A DNA stretch of 64,000 nt from Talinum fruticosum. Taxonomy: Eukaryota > Streptophyta > Magnoliopsida > Caryophyllales > Talinaceae. Under the pieces are notes generated by a model. The model searched no databases, was not told where the DNA came from, and worked only from the letters and a program-made list of their open reading frames with translations. Below are positions 14,285 through 23,465 of the stretch, one piece after another; position 1 is the stretch's first letter; each line of letters begins with the position of its first letter. The DNA is taken from assembly GCA_021018815.1 (NCBI GenBank), contig JAITYX010000040.1, positions 4,642,501-4,706,500 of the forward strand. The letters are read 5' to 3'. The position numbers were made by a program, and so were the translations under genes.

Positions 14285-14594
14285 ACGACCTTTCGAAGCC
14301 GAGCTTAGAATGAGTCAAAACAGAATTACTAAGGCGACTCGGAATTGAGCAACTCAGAATGTTATGACTCGGATCGAACAAACTCAAGAGCCAGTTCGGA
14401 TACCAAAGAACAAGTCAATGAGACTCAGCAAGATCAACCAACTAAAGATAAACTTATTCAACCAACAAACTTGGTAAATTAAAGGACAGGTAAAGCTTTC
14501 AAATACGTATCCAGCCACCCACCTGAAAATATACTTTCTAATGTCAATAATGGAGTAAAACGCAATCTTCTTTGCATAATCTGTGTGCATTTTC
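14285..14594 (+). pseudogene. Array pol INT-RT linker fragment, copy 8 (last)
   Basis: Last plus-strand linker remnant of the array, long form. To its right comes the final LTR, which connects to an element body instead of another linker copy. Confidence 0.85.
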
Positions 14595-16187
14595 TAAAGG
14601 TTTGCTCGGGAGACACTCGAGTCACTCTAGAGGGGGTGAATAGGGTGATGGAATATTTTTCTTCAAAAACAAACACTTTTTGCGAGAGGACAGATAGAAA
14701 CAGATTCCGAGTCTAAATGAAGTAAGACAAGTATGAACTCGGAATTGCAGTGAGGAGTAAAAAGCGAGATAAAGCCGAAACTTTTAATGCATGCGAGTCT
14801 AGAATGAACTCGGGATGTTCAAACACATAAAGTACGTGGAAACCCTCCTGGGGCAGAAAACTATGGACCGTGCTAATCCAAGCACGAAGTCAAATCCACT
14901 ATTTTGAGTCCACAAAATATAGTAGATCGACCGAACCCGAGTTGCTCCCTTAAACAACTCTTTATAAGTTTTTCTAGACTCGGAAATTCCCTTGTCCGAT
15001 CTAGTACTTCCTAGCTGAGATAACCCTTACAGCTAGGGACAACTAAGCTGAGTTAACCCTTACAGCTCAGTCAAGGGACCTTCCTTAAAGAGTAAGAAAG
15101 TGTTTGTAACTAAGTACAAGACCTTACAACCGAGAATATAATGAATTAAAGAGTGGGAGTTGTAAGTAGAAGATTGAGAATGAATACAATGACTTTGCTC
15201 AAGTACGTGTATTAACAATAGGTTCGGAAATCTTCAAGTCATGAGAGTTGGCTTCTATTTATATATGGCCAAGCAGCATAGCCGTCATCTCCAACTTCGA
15301 CAGGATGTCCTTTGTGACCGTTGTTAAGGACTTTCCGAGTCACTTAGAAAGTATCCGTTGTGATAAGAACGTTGGACAACGGTTCTTAACTCTCTTGGAA
15401 GTTCCAAAACCACCTGGCGGTGTCTTCAAGGATAAGGTGGAAACCACCGTTAAGCTTGTTGTTTCGGTTTTCCAGATTTTGAAACAGACAACCCCGACGG
15501 AATCTTCGGGGCTAGGTAAGAGAAGGGGAAAAGCCATGTCTCGCTGGTGATTTGACGTTTTGAAGCTCGGTTACTTTTGTATTTTCAAAAGGGGTAGCCT
15601 CGTTTGAATAACCTACAAAAGTAAATCAAATTGGTTCTCAAAGTATAAAATACTTTGGTCCAAGAATAGACACGAGATAATAATATAATCAAGATAATTA
15701 AGCGACTAATTATCCGAGTCGGAAAGTGAATGGAATTTTTGAGTCTAATATCCATGACACTCAAAATTCCATCCGAGTTAGTCTACGCAAGAATCAAGTT
15801 ACATAAAGAATATCGAGTGAAATAGCTTGATATTGACTAAGCATGATTATGACTAGAAGCGCCGACTATAACAGAATAACGCTTGTAACATGAAGTCGGA
15901 TCCGAACGCGGTTATGCGAATACTAGTCAATTGAACATGCGATACTTCTATGTGATGAGAGACTTAGACCTGAGTGAGATAGCGTGAACACATTCCGAGT
16001 CACACAGAGACAAGCAAGAATACGTGAAGTAAATGCTATATCACTTAGAAAATATATTATATCACTTCAGAAAAGTTTCTAAAGTGCGAGAGAATGCCTT
16101 GGAATCAAAACCTTATAAATGAGAAATTCTTATACCGATTCCTTCGATAGAACTCGGAAAAGTGTGGAGTAGTGTCTCGAGTCTTCA
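14595..16187 (-). repeat. Array LTR copy 9 = 3' LTR of element F
   Basis: Minus-strand LTR of 1593 bp with outer end TAAAGG. TATA-like box at 15255-15266. Unlike copies 1 to 8, its right border (GTCTTCA at 16181-16187) is followed by the family's polypurine tract and ORF3, so this copy is in its original 3' LTR context and marks where the array grew from, or joined, element F. Confidence 0.93.
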
Positions 16188-16200
16188 ATCTCCCCTTTTT
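16188..16200 (-). other. Polypurine tract of element F
   Basis: Reads AAAAAGGGGAGAT on the minus strand immediately before the LTR start, identical to the tract of element B. It primes plus-strand DNA synthesis in LTR retrotransposons. Confidence 0.8.
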
Positions 16201-16559
16201 GATGAAAGGCATTCCATACTTAGATAGAAACTTTGTTAGTGATATCGATCTGTTTTTGTAAACGTTGCGCAGAAAATAGAACGAGTAAAGCAACCTTAAA
16301 GTAATAGATACGCAGCAATTATCAATAAAATGTATATAAACTCGGAAAAACTTACATAAGACAATGAACTCAGAAAATGAAAGAGAATGCATTAGTTCAT
16401 TGAAGTTAAAGAATATACACAAAGAGAGAGAGAAACTCCCTTAAACAAGACAACAAGTTTTTCTATCTATATTCTCCCCTTGCCTTTCAGCAAAAACAAT
16501 AAAAGAAATGGGAAGAATACAATAGTTAGTACAAATTTGATGTCCGGACAAAAGAAATA
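16201..16559 (-). other. 3' non-coding region of element F
   Basis: A/T-rich stretch between ORF3 and the polypurine tract. It includes the family's conserved block around 16425-16500 (minus strand: tgaaaggcaaggggagaata...). No coding signal is seen; the 105-codon open frame at 16105-16422 crosses the LTR border and is judged spurious. Confidence 0.6.
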
Positions 16560-17746
16560 AGTAGAAATCTCTTAAAAAGAAGAAGAATCGCGGATCGTGG
16601 AATTGTGACACGGTGCATGGCGCCTACGAGGGAGAGGGGGATGTCCGAGTAGAAGCGGAGGGATGAGAGGTACGCCGCCGCTGGTAGGATCTTGACGATG
16701 TGCTTGAGCGCGGCGGAGGGAGGACATGGATCGCCGTTAAGGGCTCAGCTCCGAGTGGCTGACCCGGAATAAGAGGATCTAGAGGTTCCTCCCTGTGAAC
16801 CTTAGTAGGCTGGAGGGGCTACTCGGTCGACCCACTGCATGTTGTCGTAGCGCAGCTGGGTCTTCGACCCACTCGGACTACTGTCCGAGCCGAGTACTTG
16901 CCAGTTGAGCTTGAGGAGCGATCGACCCTCGACTGTCTTTCCTTCTTCTTCTTTTTGTGTCTCCCCTTGCCCAAAAGGAGCTGCCTCAGCCGCAGGCTCC
17001 TCGGCGTCTGCTACTTTGTTGTCCGCTTCTTCTTCCTCCCCACTTTACGAGGAGGTCGGGGCCGGTCTCGAGGATGCTTCGGATGTGTCCGAGTCACCGT
17101 TGTCCTGAGCCGCCTTGGACCATCTCTCGCCTAAGGAGCTCGACCAGCTCCCTTTGCTCCTTCACCAAACCCTTCATCTCAAGAACTAGATCTGTTTGCT
17201 CTTGGATTTGAGATTGGGTTGTTTTTGGTTGATGGTCATAGGCTGATAATAATCTTGAATGACCAAAGCATGTCCTTGAATTCGAGCACACGGAGTTAAT
17301 TTTGTTCATGAAAGCGAAGGACAAAATAGCGGAGAGAGACTTGGAAGCACCTGAGGTGGAAACACCGACAGGTGGGGCAAGAGAGAGAGAGAGGTTTCTT
17401 TCCGAGTGCGAGGCGGAGAAGGAGGCCTCGGCTCCGAGTTGTGTACCCGGATACCAGGCTGAGTTTCCTGGTACCCCATACCCCGGAGTTCCTTCTTGCC
17501 GACAACAACGGCGGCCTTAGACACAACATTTGGGTCCGAGGGGAGAGGAACCTTGAATTGTTTAAAGACAAGGGTGAGAAGAGCACCGAAGGGAAGAGAG
17601 ATGTTCTTCTTATTTTGGAGTTGAGCTGGCACAGCTGCCATCCGCTCAATGAGAGAGGGAAGAGGTCAACTTCGTAGCCCTCAAGAATGTCAAAAAGAGC
17701 CTTTAAATGCTTGGAGTTGGGGTTATCCTTGCTGGAATGCTTGAGA
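16560..17746 (-). pseudogene. ORF3 (env-position ORF) of element F, 5'-truncated and frameshifted
   Basis: Minus strand. Open segments at 17306-17641 (contains NKKNISLPFGALLTLVFKQF, the most conserved block of this ORF3 family) and 17094-17324 (a charged, heptad-like stretch, QSQIQEQTDLVLEMKGLVKE, likely coiled coil). These align with ORF3 of B, C and A. The N-terminal half, with the YPELV-type block, is lost at the junction near 17746. The part below about 16900 is Ser/Pro-rich and poorly conserved. Its position after RNaseH matches the extra ORF of Sireviruses; the N-terminal half in sister copies resembles the 'putative plant transposon protein' domain (inference). No function is proven. 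Confidence 0.7.
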
Positions 17747-17750
17747 GGTT
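17740..17750. other. Junction of element F (minus) with element E (plus)
   Basis: Left of about 17746 the sequence is minus-strand ORF3 (compare element C near 50370-50400). Right of it, the sequence is plus-strand RT starting inside the block NKARLVAQ (compare 46600). No target duplication or LTR end is present, so this is an illegitimate recombination or deletion point. Confidence 0.7.
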
Positions 17751-19037
17751 AGTAGTTAGAAATAAGGCTAAAATTGTTGCCTAGGGGTACAATCAAGAAA
17801 AAGGAATTGATTGTGTGGAAACCTTTGCACCTGTTGCTAGGATTGAGGCAATCGAGAATCATATTAGCATTTTCATCTAGCATGAGCAGTCAAATGTGCC
17901 TTTCGAATGGTTTTATTCAAGAAGAATTCTATGTTGAGCAACCCTCTAGATTTGAAAACTCAAAATTTCCAAATCATGTTTTCATATTGCAAAAAGGCTT
18001 TATATTGTCTTGGTTGAAAATAATTTCAAAAGAGGTCAGATTGACAAAACTCTTTTCATAAAAACCAAGGGGAAAAATTTTGTTATTGCTCGGATTTATG
18101 TTAATGTTATCATTGTTGGAGCTACTAATGAAACTCTATGTCAAGAGTTTTCTATGTTGATGAGACAGAGTTCCAAATGAGTATGATGGGAAAACTCAAC
18201 TTCTTTCTTGGTCTACAAATCAAACAAGACAAGGATGGCATTTATGTTCATCAATCCAATTATACCAATGAACTTTTGAAGAAGTACAAACTACAAGATG
18301 TGAAGCACGTAGCAACACCTATGAGTAACAGTTTGAAACCGGACCTAGACGAAAAAGTAAAGCTATAGATCATAAACTCTACAGAGGTATGATTGAATCT
18401 CTTCTTTATCTCACATCTAGTAGGCCGAGATATCGTGTTCGGTGTACTGCCTTTGTGCAAGATTTCAAGCTAATCTAAAAAAATCACATCTCATTGCGGT
18501 GGAGAGAATTTTCGGATATCTTACGGGGACTTAGAATCTTGGTCTATGGTTTTCAAAAGACTCGGATCGACTCTCACTCGATACTCGGATGCTGATTATG
18601 CTGGATACAAAGTTGATAGAAAGAGCACCTCGGGAGCAAGCCAATTTACGGATCAATACCTCATCTCCGGCACTCAAAGAAACAAACTTATGTTGCTTTA
18701 TCAAGCTGCCGAGGCCGAGTACATTGCAGTTGGAGCTTGATGTGCTAAGATTCTATGGATAAAGCAACACTTGAAGGATCTAGGGCTATCATTCACATCT
18801 ATCCCAATCAAGTGTGACAATCGAGTGTAATTAGCATTACTAAGAATGCGCTTCGAGCACTCAAAGACAAAGCATATTGAGGTCAGGTATCATTTTCTAA
18901 GATACCACTCTAAGAAAGGTGATATTGAACTTGAATTCATTCCTACAAAATTTCAGTTAGCTGATATTTTCACTAAGCCACTTAGTCGGGATCGGTTTTG
19001 CTTTATTAGGAATGAGCTTGGTATGATTAATGCATGA
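17747..19037 (+). pseudogene. RT-RNaseH remnant of element E
   Basis: Reverse transcriptase starts inside the finger region (block around NKARLVAQ...ETFAPVAR, frame broken). The active-site YVDD is changed to YVNV at 18097-18108, so both the site and the frame are dead. Then come MSMMGKLNFFLGLQIKQDKD (18180-18240), the YSDADYAG RNaseH block (about 18573-18605) and the terminal RNaseH block KTKHIEVRYHFLR...ADIFTKPLS, ending with a natural stop at 19035-19037. At least four frame breaks are visible. The gene once copied element RNA into DNA and removed the RNA strand. Confidence 0.88.
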
Positions 19038-19586
19038 TTATGTGATTTCTAAGTAAATTATCCTTGCATGATTATGTGTTATGTGTTTTTCTTTTGTTTT
19101 AATAATAAATTGATCAATTGACGAGTAAGACTCAGCTATGAGTTATTAGTTCTCCGAGTGTTACGAGTCACTCGGAAAACATATTGAGTCGGACTCAATT
19201 TTTGAGCAAAATGGATATCAAACTTACGGGATTATCTCTAAATAAATAGAGAATTTCAGAAATTTTTCGAAAAGTCTCTATTCTCTATCTCGGACGCACG
19301 TTTCAATCAAAGAATTCTAGCCATTGGAAGAAAGCTGGTGGAATACTAGTCGTTAGAGTGTAGAACATCACACCCGTTTGAGACTGTCGTTTGAACTTTA
19401 GGTCGGACCGAAGGCTGAAGTCATTTCTTTTCGTTATAAATAGCACCTCGTTGCCTTTTTTTATTAGTTTGCTCTTTGCTCTCTTCTCTCGAAATTTCCG
19501 TTCTGTCATATTCACTTTTTGAATTCTAAGCTCTTTCTCTCTATCTCTTTGCTCTCTCGTTTCCTCTTTGTTTATCACTTTACACC
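19038..19586 (+). other. Spacer between RNaseH and ORF3 of element E
   Basis: Non-coding spacer corresponding to 40208-40875 in B. It contains a TATA box (19435-19443) and a CT-rich leader before ORF3. The GTAAGC site seen in A, B and C is not evident here. Confidence 0.65.
19435..19443 (+). promoter_or_regulatory. TATA box upstream of ORF3 (element E)
   Basis: TATAAATAG followed by CACCT, 152 bp before the ORF3 ATG (19587). The same box with the same right flank (CRCT) sits at the matching position in A, B, C and D, while the surroundings differ. Confidence 0.5.
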
Positions 19587-20356
19587 ATGCCTAAATGAGG
19601 TTCGGGACCAGAGTTGTTAGGGTCTGCAACCAACAAACCCCGTACCAAAAATACTCAAGAGGGTACCTCCAACCCCTAAAAATCTTTGTCGCCCAACACT
19701 TTACGTGGGATGACATGTTCTTCTAAACCGCATCTTTTTCGTGGTTAAAGCACATTCAAGACATTGGAGTCTACAATTACTTGTGCTTCAATGACTTCAT
19801 CTATCCAGAAATCGTCGCCAAGTTCTACTCTAACCTATCTCATTCTGAAGGTGTCAAAACCCAAAAGTTCAAGGGAAGGTTGTTCGCATTAACCTCCCTC
19901 TTCCACGAAGCTTTTCAAAGTCTCTTCTATCTTTCTCAACTCCAACCCTATACCTTTCATGGAAATCATAAATTACTTCTTTGAAAAGTATGTCAAAGAA
20001 GTACCGAGTCGTGAAAGAACTTCTCCGTGACTCGGATCAAATGCGAGGCAAGGTCGCTCTGTTTCATTCCGATGAGAACCTTCTTCTCTCGAGCATTCTA
20101 GCAAGGAAAATTTGAACTCTATGATTCTCCACGCCTTGTTTGAGATTACGGAGGGCTACAAAGTACACATTTTCCCTTTCATTATTGAGCGAGATGGCCT
20201 CCGTGCCAGCTCAGTCCAAAAAATCCACTCCTTTTCCCTTTGGAGCTATCTTGAAGTTTGTCCTCAAACAGTTCAAGATTACTCTTCCCTCGAGATCCCA
20301 AAGTCTGTTTTACGAGGCTGCCATTGTTGTTGGCGAGAAAAGAACTTTTAGGCTAT
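19587..20356 (+). pseudogene. ORF3 N-terminal part of element E
   Basis: Starts ATGCCTAAATGAGG: the fourth codon, AGA in B and A, is a TGA stop, so translation would end after three residues. Further stops and frameshifts follow. The basic N-terminal block (SATNKPRTK) and the segment SNPIPFMEIINYFFEKY..KEVPSRE (about 19940-20010) identify the family. It is cut at 20356 by the solo LTR, between blocks that are contiguous in the other copies. Confidence 0.8.
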
Positions 20357-21943
20357 TGTTAAGTCGCATTTTATACGTATTTTTAGTAGCTATTTAGTTT
20401 ATATTATATAGTTTATTTTATCTAAATTATCCTATTTTGTTTATTTTTAGGTAATTAACGAATAAAGTGGGGAAGAGAAGAAAAGTCGTTAAAAGTTGAT
20501 TTTTAGCTATCGACAAGCATTCAAGAAAATATATGAAGTTGGTCCATAAATATGATATGTTATAAAATATTTATTTTATGATATTATATTTTAGGAAATC
20601 CTAATTGGAATAGAAAAGGAAACTTAGAAGAGAAGAAAGAGAAATAAACCCTAACTCCTTCACCTTATATATACTACTTATTATGAAGGAGAAAAGGGGC
20701 GGCTACACAATCAACCCTTCTTCCCTTGCTGTCCACGCAGCCACATACATCCCGGTCACTGCTGCTTGCTCACGTCCACTGCCCACACAAGCAGCCAGCC
20801 ACCTAGCTACCCAGACCACCTCACGTTCTCTTGCTGCACCTACTGCCGCTGCTCCTTGTTGCACCTGTTGCCGCTGCCCATCCCACACCAACACCATCAT
20901 AATCATCTTCATCATCATCATCCCGTGGCCAAGGAAACTAATATCGGTAGTATAATTTAGTTTTGTAATTATTACATTATGTTTGAGTAGTTTTCTTATA
21001 CTTAGTATGATCAATTTGTGTGTTAATGATAAATAATAATTTGCATGGTGGATATAGATTATACTAAGTGTTTTTATAAATTTTATATCTTTGATAATTA
21101 TTTGTTTACTTTTTAGTTATTTTCTTTAGTTTGTCAATTTTTATTTATAAATTTATAGTCTTTTATTATCGATTTCATCATCCCCCATAAAGATCAGTAT
21201 TTTATATTAGTTTTAGTAATTTTATTTTAATTTAATTTTGAGTCTTTATATATTTTAATTTTCAGATTATTTTTCTGTCAGTTTTTATTATTTTTGAGTC
21301 AGATTGTTAGAAATTAGTTTTAAAATAGTTTCTTTTGTTATTTTTCGTGTTTTATTTTCTTTTAGGGTTTAAATAGAGTTCTAGTTTGATGTGATTAAAT
21401 TTTAGAATTTTTGGAATTAATTTGATAATTTTTCAGATTTAATTCTTGAATTTAATTACTGTAGGTTTTTAGTGAAATAAATTCTGGAATTCGGTTTTCA
21501 ATTTTATTTTTATATTTTTAGGGTCTGGTTAGGTGTAGAAAATTAGTGTTAATATTCTAGGCAATTTTAGTATTTATTTTCGTAATTAATTTAGTTGCAG
21601 AATTTTACTTATTTAATTTTCTGTTTTAGAATTTGTTTATTTTTTGCTTTAGTTTTCTGTTTTAATTATTCTAAAAAATATACAAAAATATTTCTGGGTT
21701 ATTGTAGTTTTATTATTTTGTATAAATTATTTATTTAGTTATTAGACAATTTTCTATGAATTTTAGTTATTGATGTTAATTTATATTTTCTGTTTTGTTT
21801 TTAAGAGTAGTAAATTTAATTAGATTAAAACTTACATATTTATTGTATCTTTCCTCGTGGATTCGATCCCTACTTCCCCATGCTATATTCTTAATTATAA
21901 GCCTAAGTAGTGGTTTAATTTGTAGCCGTACGACAAGCTAACG
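20357..21943 (+). mobile_element. Probable solo LTR of another LTR-retrotransposon family inside ORF3
   Basis: A 1587-bp A/T-rich insert interrupts ORF3 exactly between blocks that are continuous in B and A (ggaacttcttgggtatgg). It begins TGTTAAG and ends GCTAACG, an imperfect inverted repeat in which the final CA has become CG. The flanks are GCTAT (20352-20356) and ACTAT (21944-21948), a target duplication with one mismatch. A TATA box (20666-20673) is followed by a simple-sequence leader. The end region (ctcgtggattcgatccctac, 21854-21873) recalls Ty3/gypsy Tat/Athila-type LTR ends, a tentative assignment. No internal domain is present, so it is solo. Strand is called from the TATA direction. 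Confidence 0.7.
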
Positions 21944-22700
21944 ACTATGGATACCAGGAGGTAAAACCCGGTGTCCGGGTTCATTCATCCGAGCTTACAC
22001 CTCCCTCTCCTCCACCAACTCGGAAAGCATTAGCACTTCCACCTCCCTTAGCTGGTCCCTCTACTTATCTACCACCTCCTCCTCCATCTATTGCATCTTT
22101 TACCGAAATGGGAGGAAAGATCGCTACGTGTCCGAACAACTTCGAACACCGTACGCTCTCTCAAACCCATCTATGAAGGCACGGTGATCAACCGGAAGGT
22201 CATCCAGTCTTAGATCCAGGAGTGTCTGACCCTTATGCTTGAGTTTAAGGCATTATCAATGAACAACGCGAGCAGCTTCAACTCCTCCACGAATGCGGGT
22301 CTAAGGTCGCTTAGGACTCGAAACTTCGATACTTCGAGGAGTCCTCCAGTCGAATCAAATCTTCTTCGGTGAGGTAGAAAAAGAAGCTGAAATAGTAGCT
22401 GAAGAAGGAGTAGCTCAGCCTGAAAAGGAGAAGAAAGAGTTGAAGGAAGAGGAGAAGGGAAAGAAAGAGAAGAGGTTATCCCACCTAAGGGCCAAGGTGC
22501 AAAAGAACTCGAACCGAGGCTGATCTCCTCGGATCACGCTCCGAGTGAGTCGGAAGAAGCTGGGGACCTTAGTAAGTCCAAAGCTGCTGGCTCGAAGCAC
22601 CAACCTCTGCTGTTTTTCGGGAGGATGAACATGAGGAGGATATGCCCTGGCTCGAAGAATTAGTGTTTTCGTGGTTGAATCCACTTTGAATTTGATAAAT
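21944..22700 (+). pseudogene. ORF3 C-terminal part of element E
   Basis: Resumes at ctatggataccagg (compare 41642 in B) with Pro/Ser-rich sequence, then a strongly acidic/basic Glu-Lys stretch (22370-22500) matching the charged region of ORF3 in B (42060-42130). Frame is not maintained. The end of the ORF is not definable because this part is the least conserved in the family. Confidence 0.6.
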
Positions 22701-23451
22701 ACATTGCTTGTGAAGTATGTGTTCATGTATATCCTATAGATCTACAATGAACTCCACTCCTTTGTATATGTCGGAGTCCATTGATCATTTGAGTCTCCAA
22801 CAATTATTCCAAGAATTACATATCCGATTTGACCTATGGACGAATATGCAAGCATTCATTTCACGCTTCTTTGAATAATAGCAATGAGATGAACAGAGCA
22901 ACTTCCGGACATCGCCGTGCTACTGCCGCCACGATTATCCACCTCCTCCTAAGCTTATCGGCGCAGGTGTAATGCCCGGCCCTCTTTCTCTCGACAGCAA
23001 GCCCCTCCTTTAAATATTTTTTTTATCGAACATCGGTTGTATTGTATTTTTTCCCTCCTTTTTGATGAAATGCTAGGGGAGAAAATCTAAAAACCCGATG
23101 TTTTGTTTAGGGAGTTCGCCCTCTCTTTTCGTGCAATGAATGAATTTTTTTACGAACAGACTTGTTTATGAGTTATACTTCGCCTACGATGCTCAAATAG
23201 TTAACTCTGTTATTTCCTTTTGCTTTTACTGCTCCGATACAATCTATTCATTTCTTTGCTCGATTTATTATCCGCATAAGCGTTACGAGTTATGATATGA
23301 TCTAAAATGCATTCTATAAGTATGGAATGCCTTTCATCCGTTACTCTTTGCTCCGATACTTAAGAGAACATTACTTCTGTTCGATCATTGAAAATGAACA
23401 CCCATGTTTTGCACTAACAAGTTTCTATCTTAAGTATAGAATGCTTTTCAT
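22701..23451 (+). other. 3' non-coding region of element E
   Basis: No coding signal. It holds the family's conserved block near 23060-23145 (gatgaaatgctaggggagaa ... gtttagggagttcgccctct; compare 42594-42655 in B) and an A/T-rich approach to the polypurine tract. Confidence 0.6.
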
Positions 23452-23465
23452 AAAAAAAGGTAGAT
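23452..23465 (+). other. Polypurine tract of element E
   Basis: AAAAAAAGGTAGAT directly before the LTR start (TGAAAACTCGGG). It is degenerate relative to AAAAAGGGGAGAT in B. Confidence 0.7.

Larger units (their letters stand above)
1..16187 (-). repeat. Tandem array of about 8.5 chimeric LTR + pol-fragment units (period about 1.9 kb)
   Basis: The same block recurs with its anchor TTGAGAATGAATACAATGAC at 1, 1896, 3782, 5669, 7570, 9471, 11366, 13270 and 15174, giving periods of 1895, 1886, 1887, 1901, 1901, 1895, 1904 and 1904 bp. Each unit is a full minus-strand copia LTR of about 1.6 kb followed by about 300 bp of plus-strand pol linker. Comparison with the elements at 33-62 kb identifies both parts. 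No primer-binding site or polypurine tract lies at the LTR/pol borders, so the unit is not itself a normal element. The array runs off the left edge and ends at 16187, where the last LTR is joined to its natural polypurine tract. Copies differ by many small changes, so it is not a simple recent duplication. Unequal crossing-over between LTRs is the likely cause (inference). Confidence 0.93.
14595..17746 (-). mobile_element. Element F: 3' end of a minus-strand SIRE-like copia element
   Basis: Minus strand, in order from the right: broken ORF3 (17746 to about 16560), 3' non-coding, polypurine tract (16188-16200) and LTR (14595-16187). The 5' part (LTR, gag, pol) is missing. The right border is a junction with RT sequence of element E on the opposite strand. 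Confidence 0.8.

Noticed and set aside
1..16187. CRISPR or rDNA-like array
   Set aside because: Unit length (1.9 kb), absence of short direct repeats with spacers, and identity with copia LTR/pol exclude both.
908..16422. Many 60-112-codon open frames on both strands of the array
   Set aside because: They repeat with the unit but differ in length and sequence in each copy, lack motifs, and lie in LTR non-coding sequence or a frame-broken linker.
16898..17211. Overlapping plus-strand Ser/Pro/Leu-rich frames
   Set aside because: Shadows of the minus-strand charged region of ORF3 of F; the same happens at 49500-49773.
20683..21014. 90-103-codon frames in the insert at 20357-21943, His/Thr/Cys-rich
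   Set aside because: They come from a simple-sequence leader after a TATA box in a probable LTR; both strands are open only because of low complexity.
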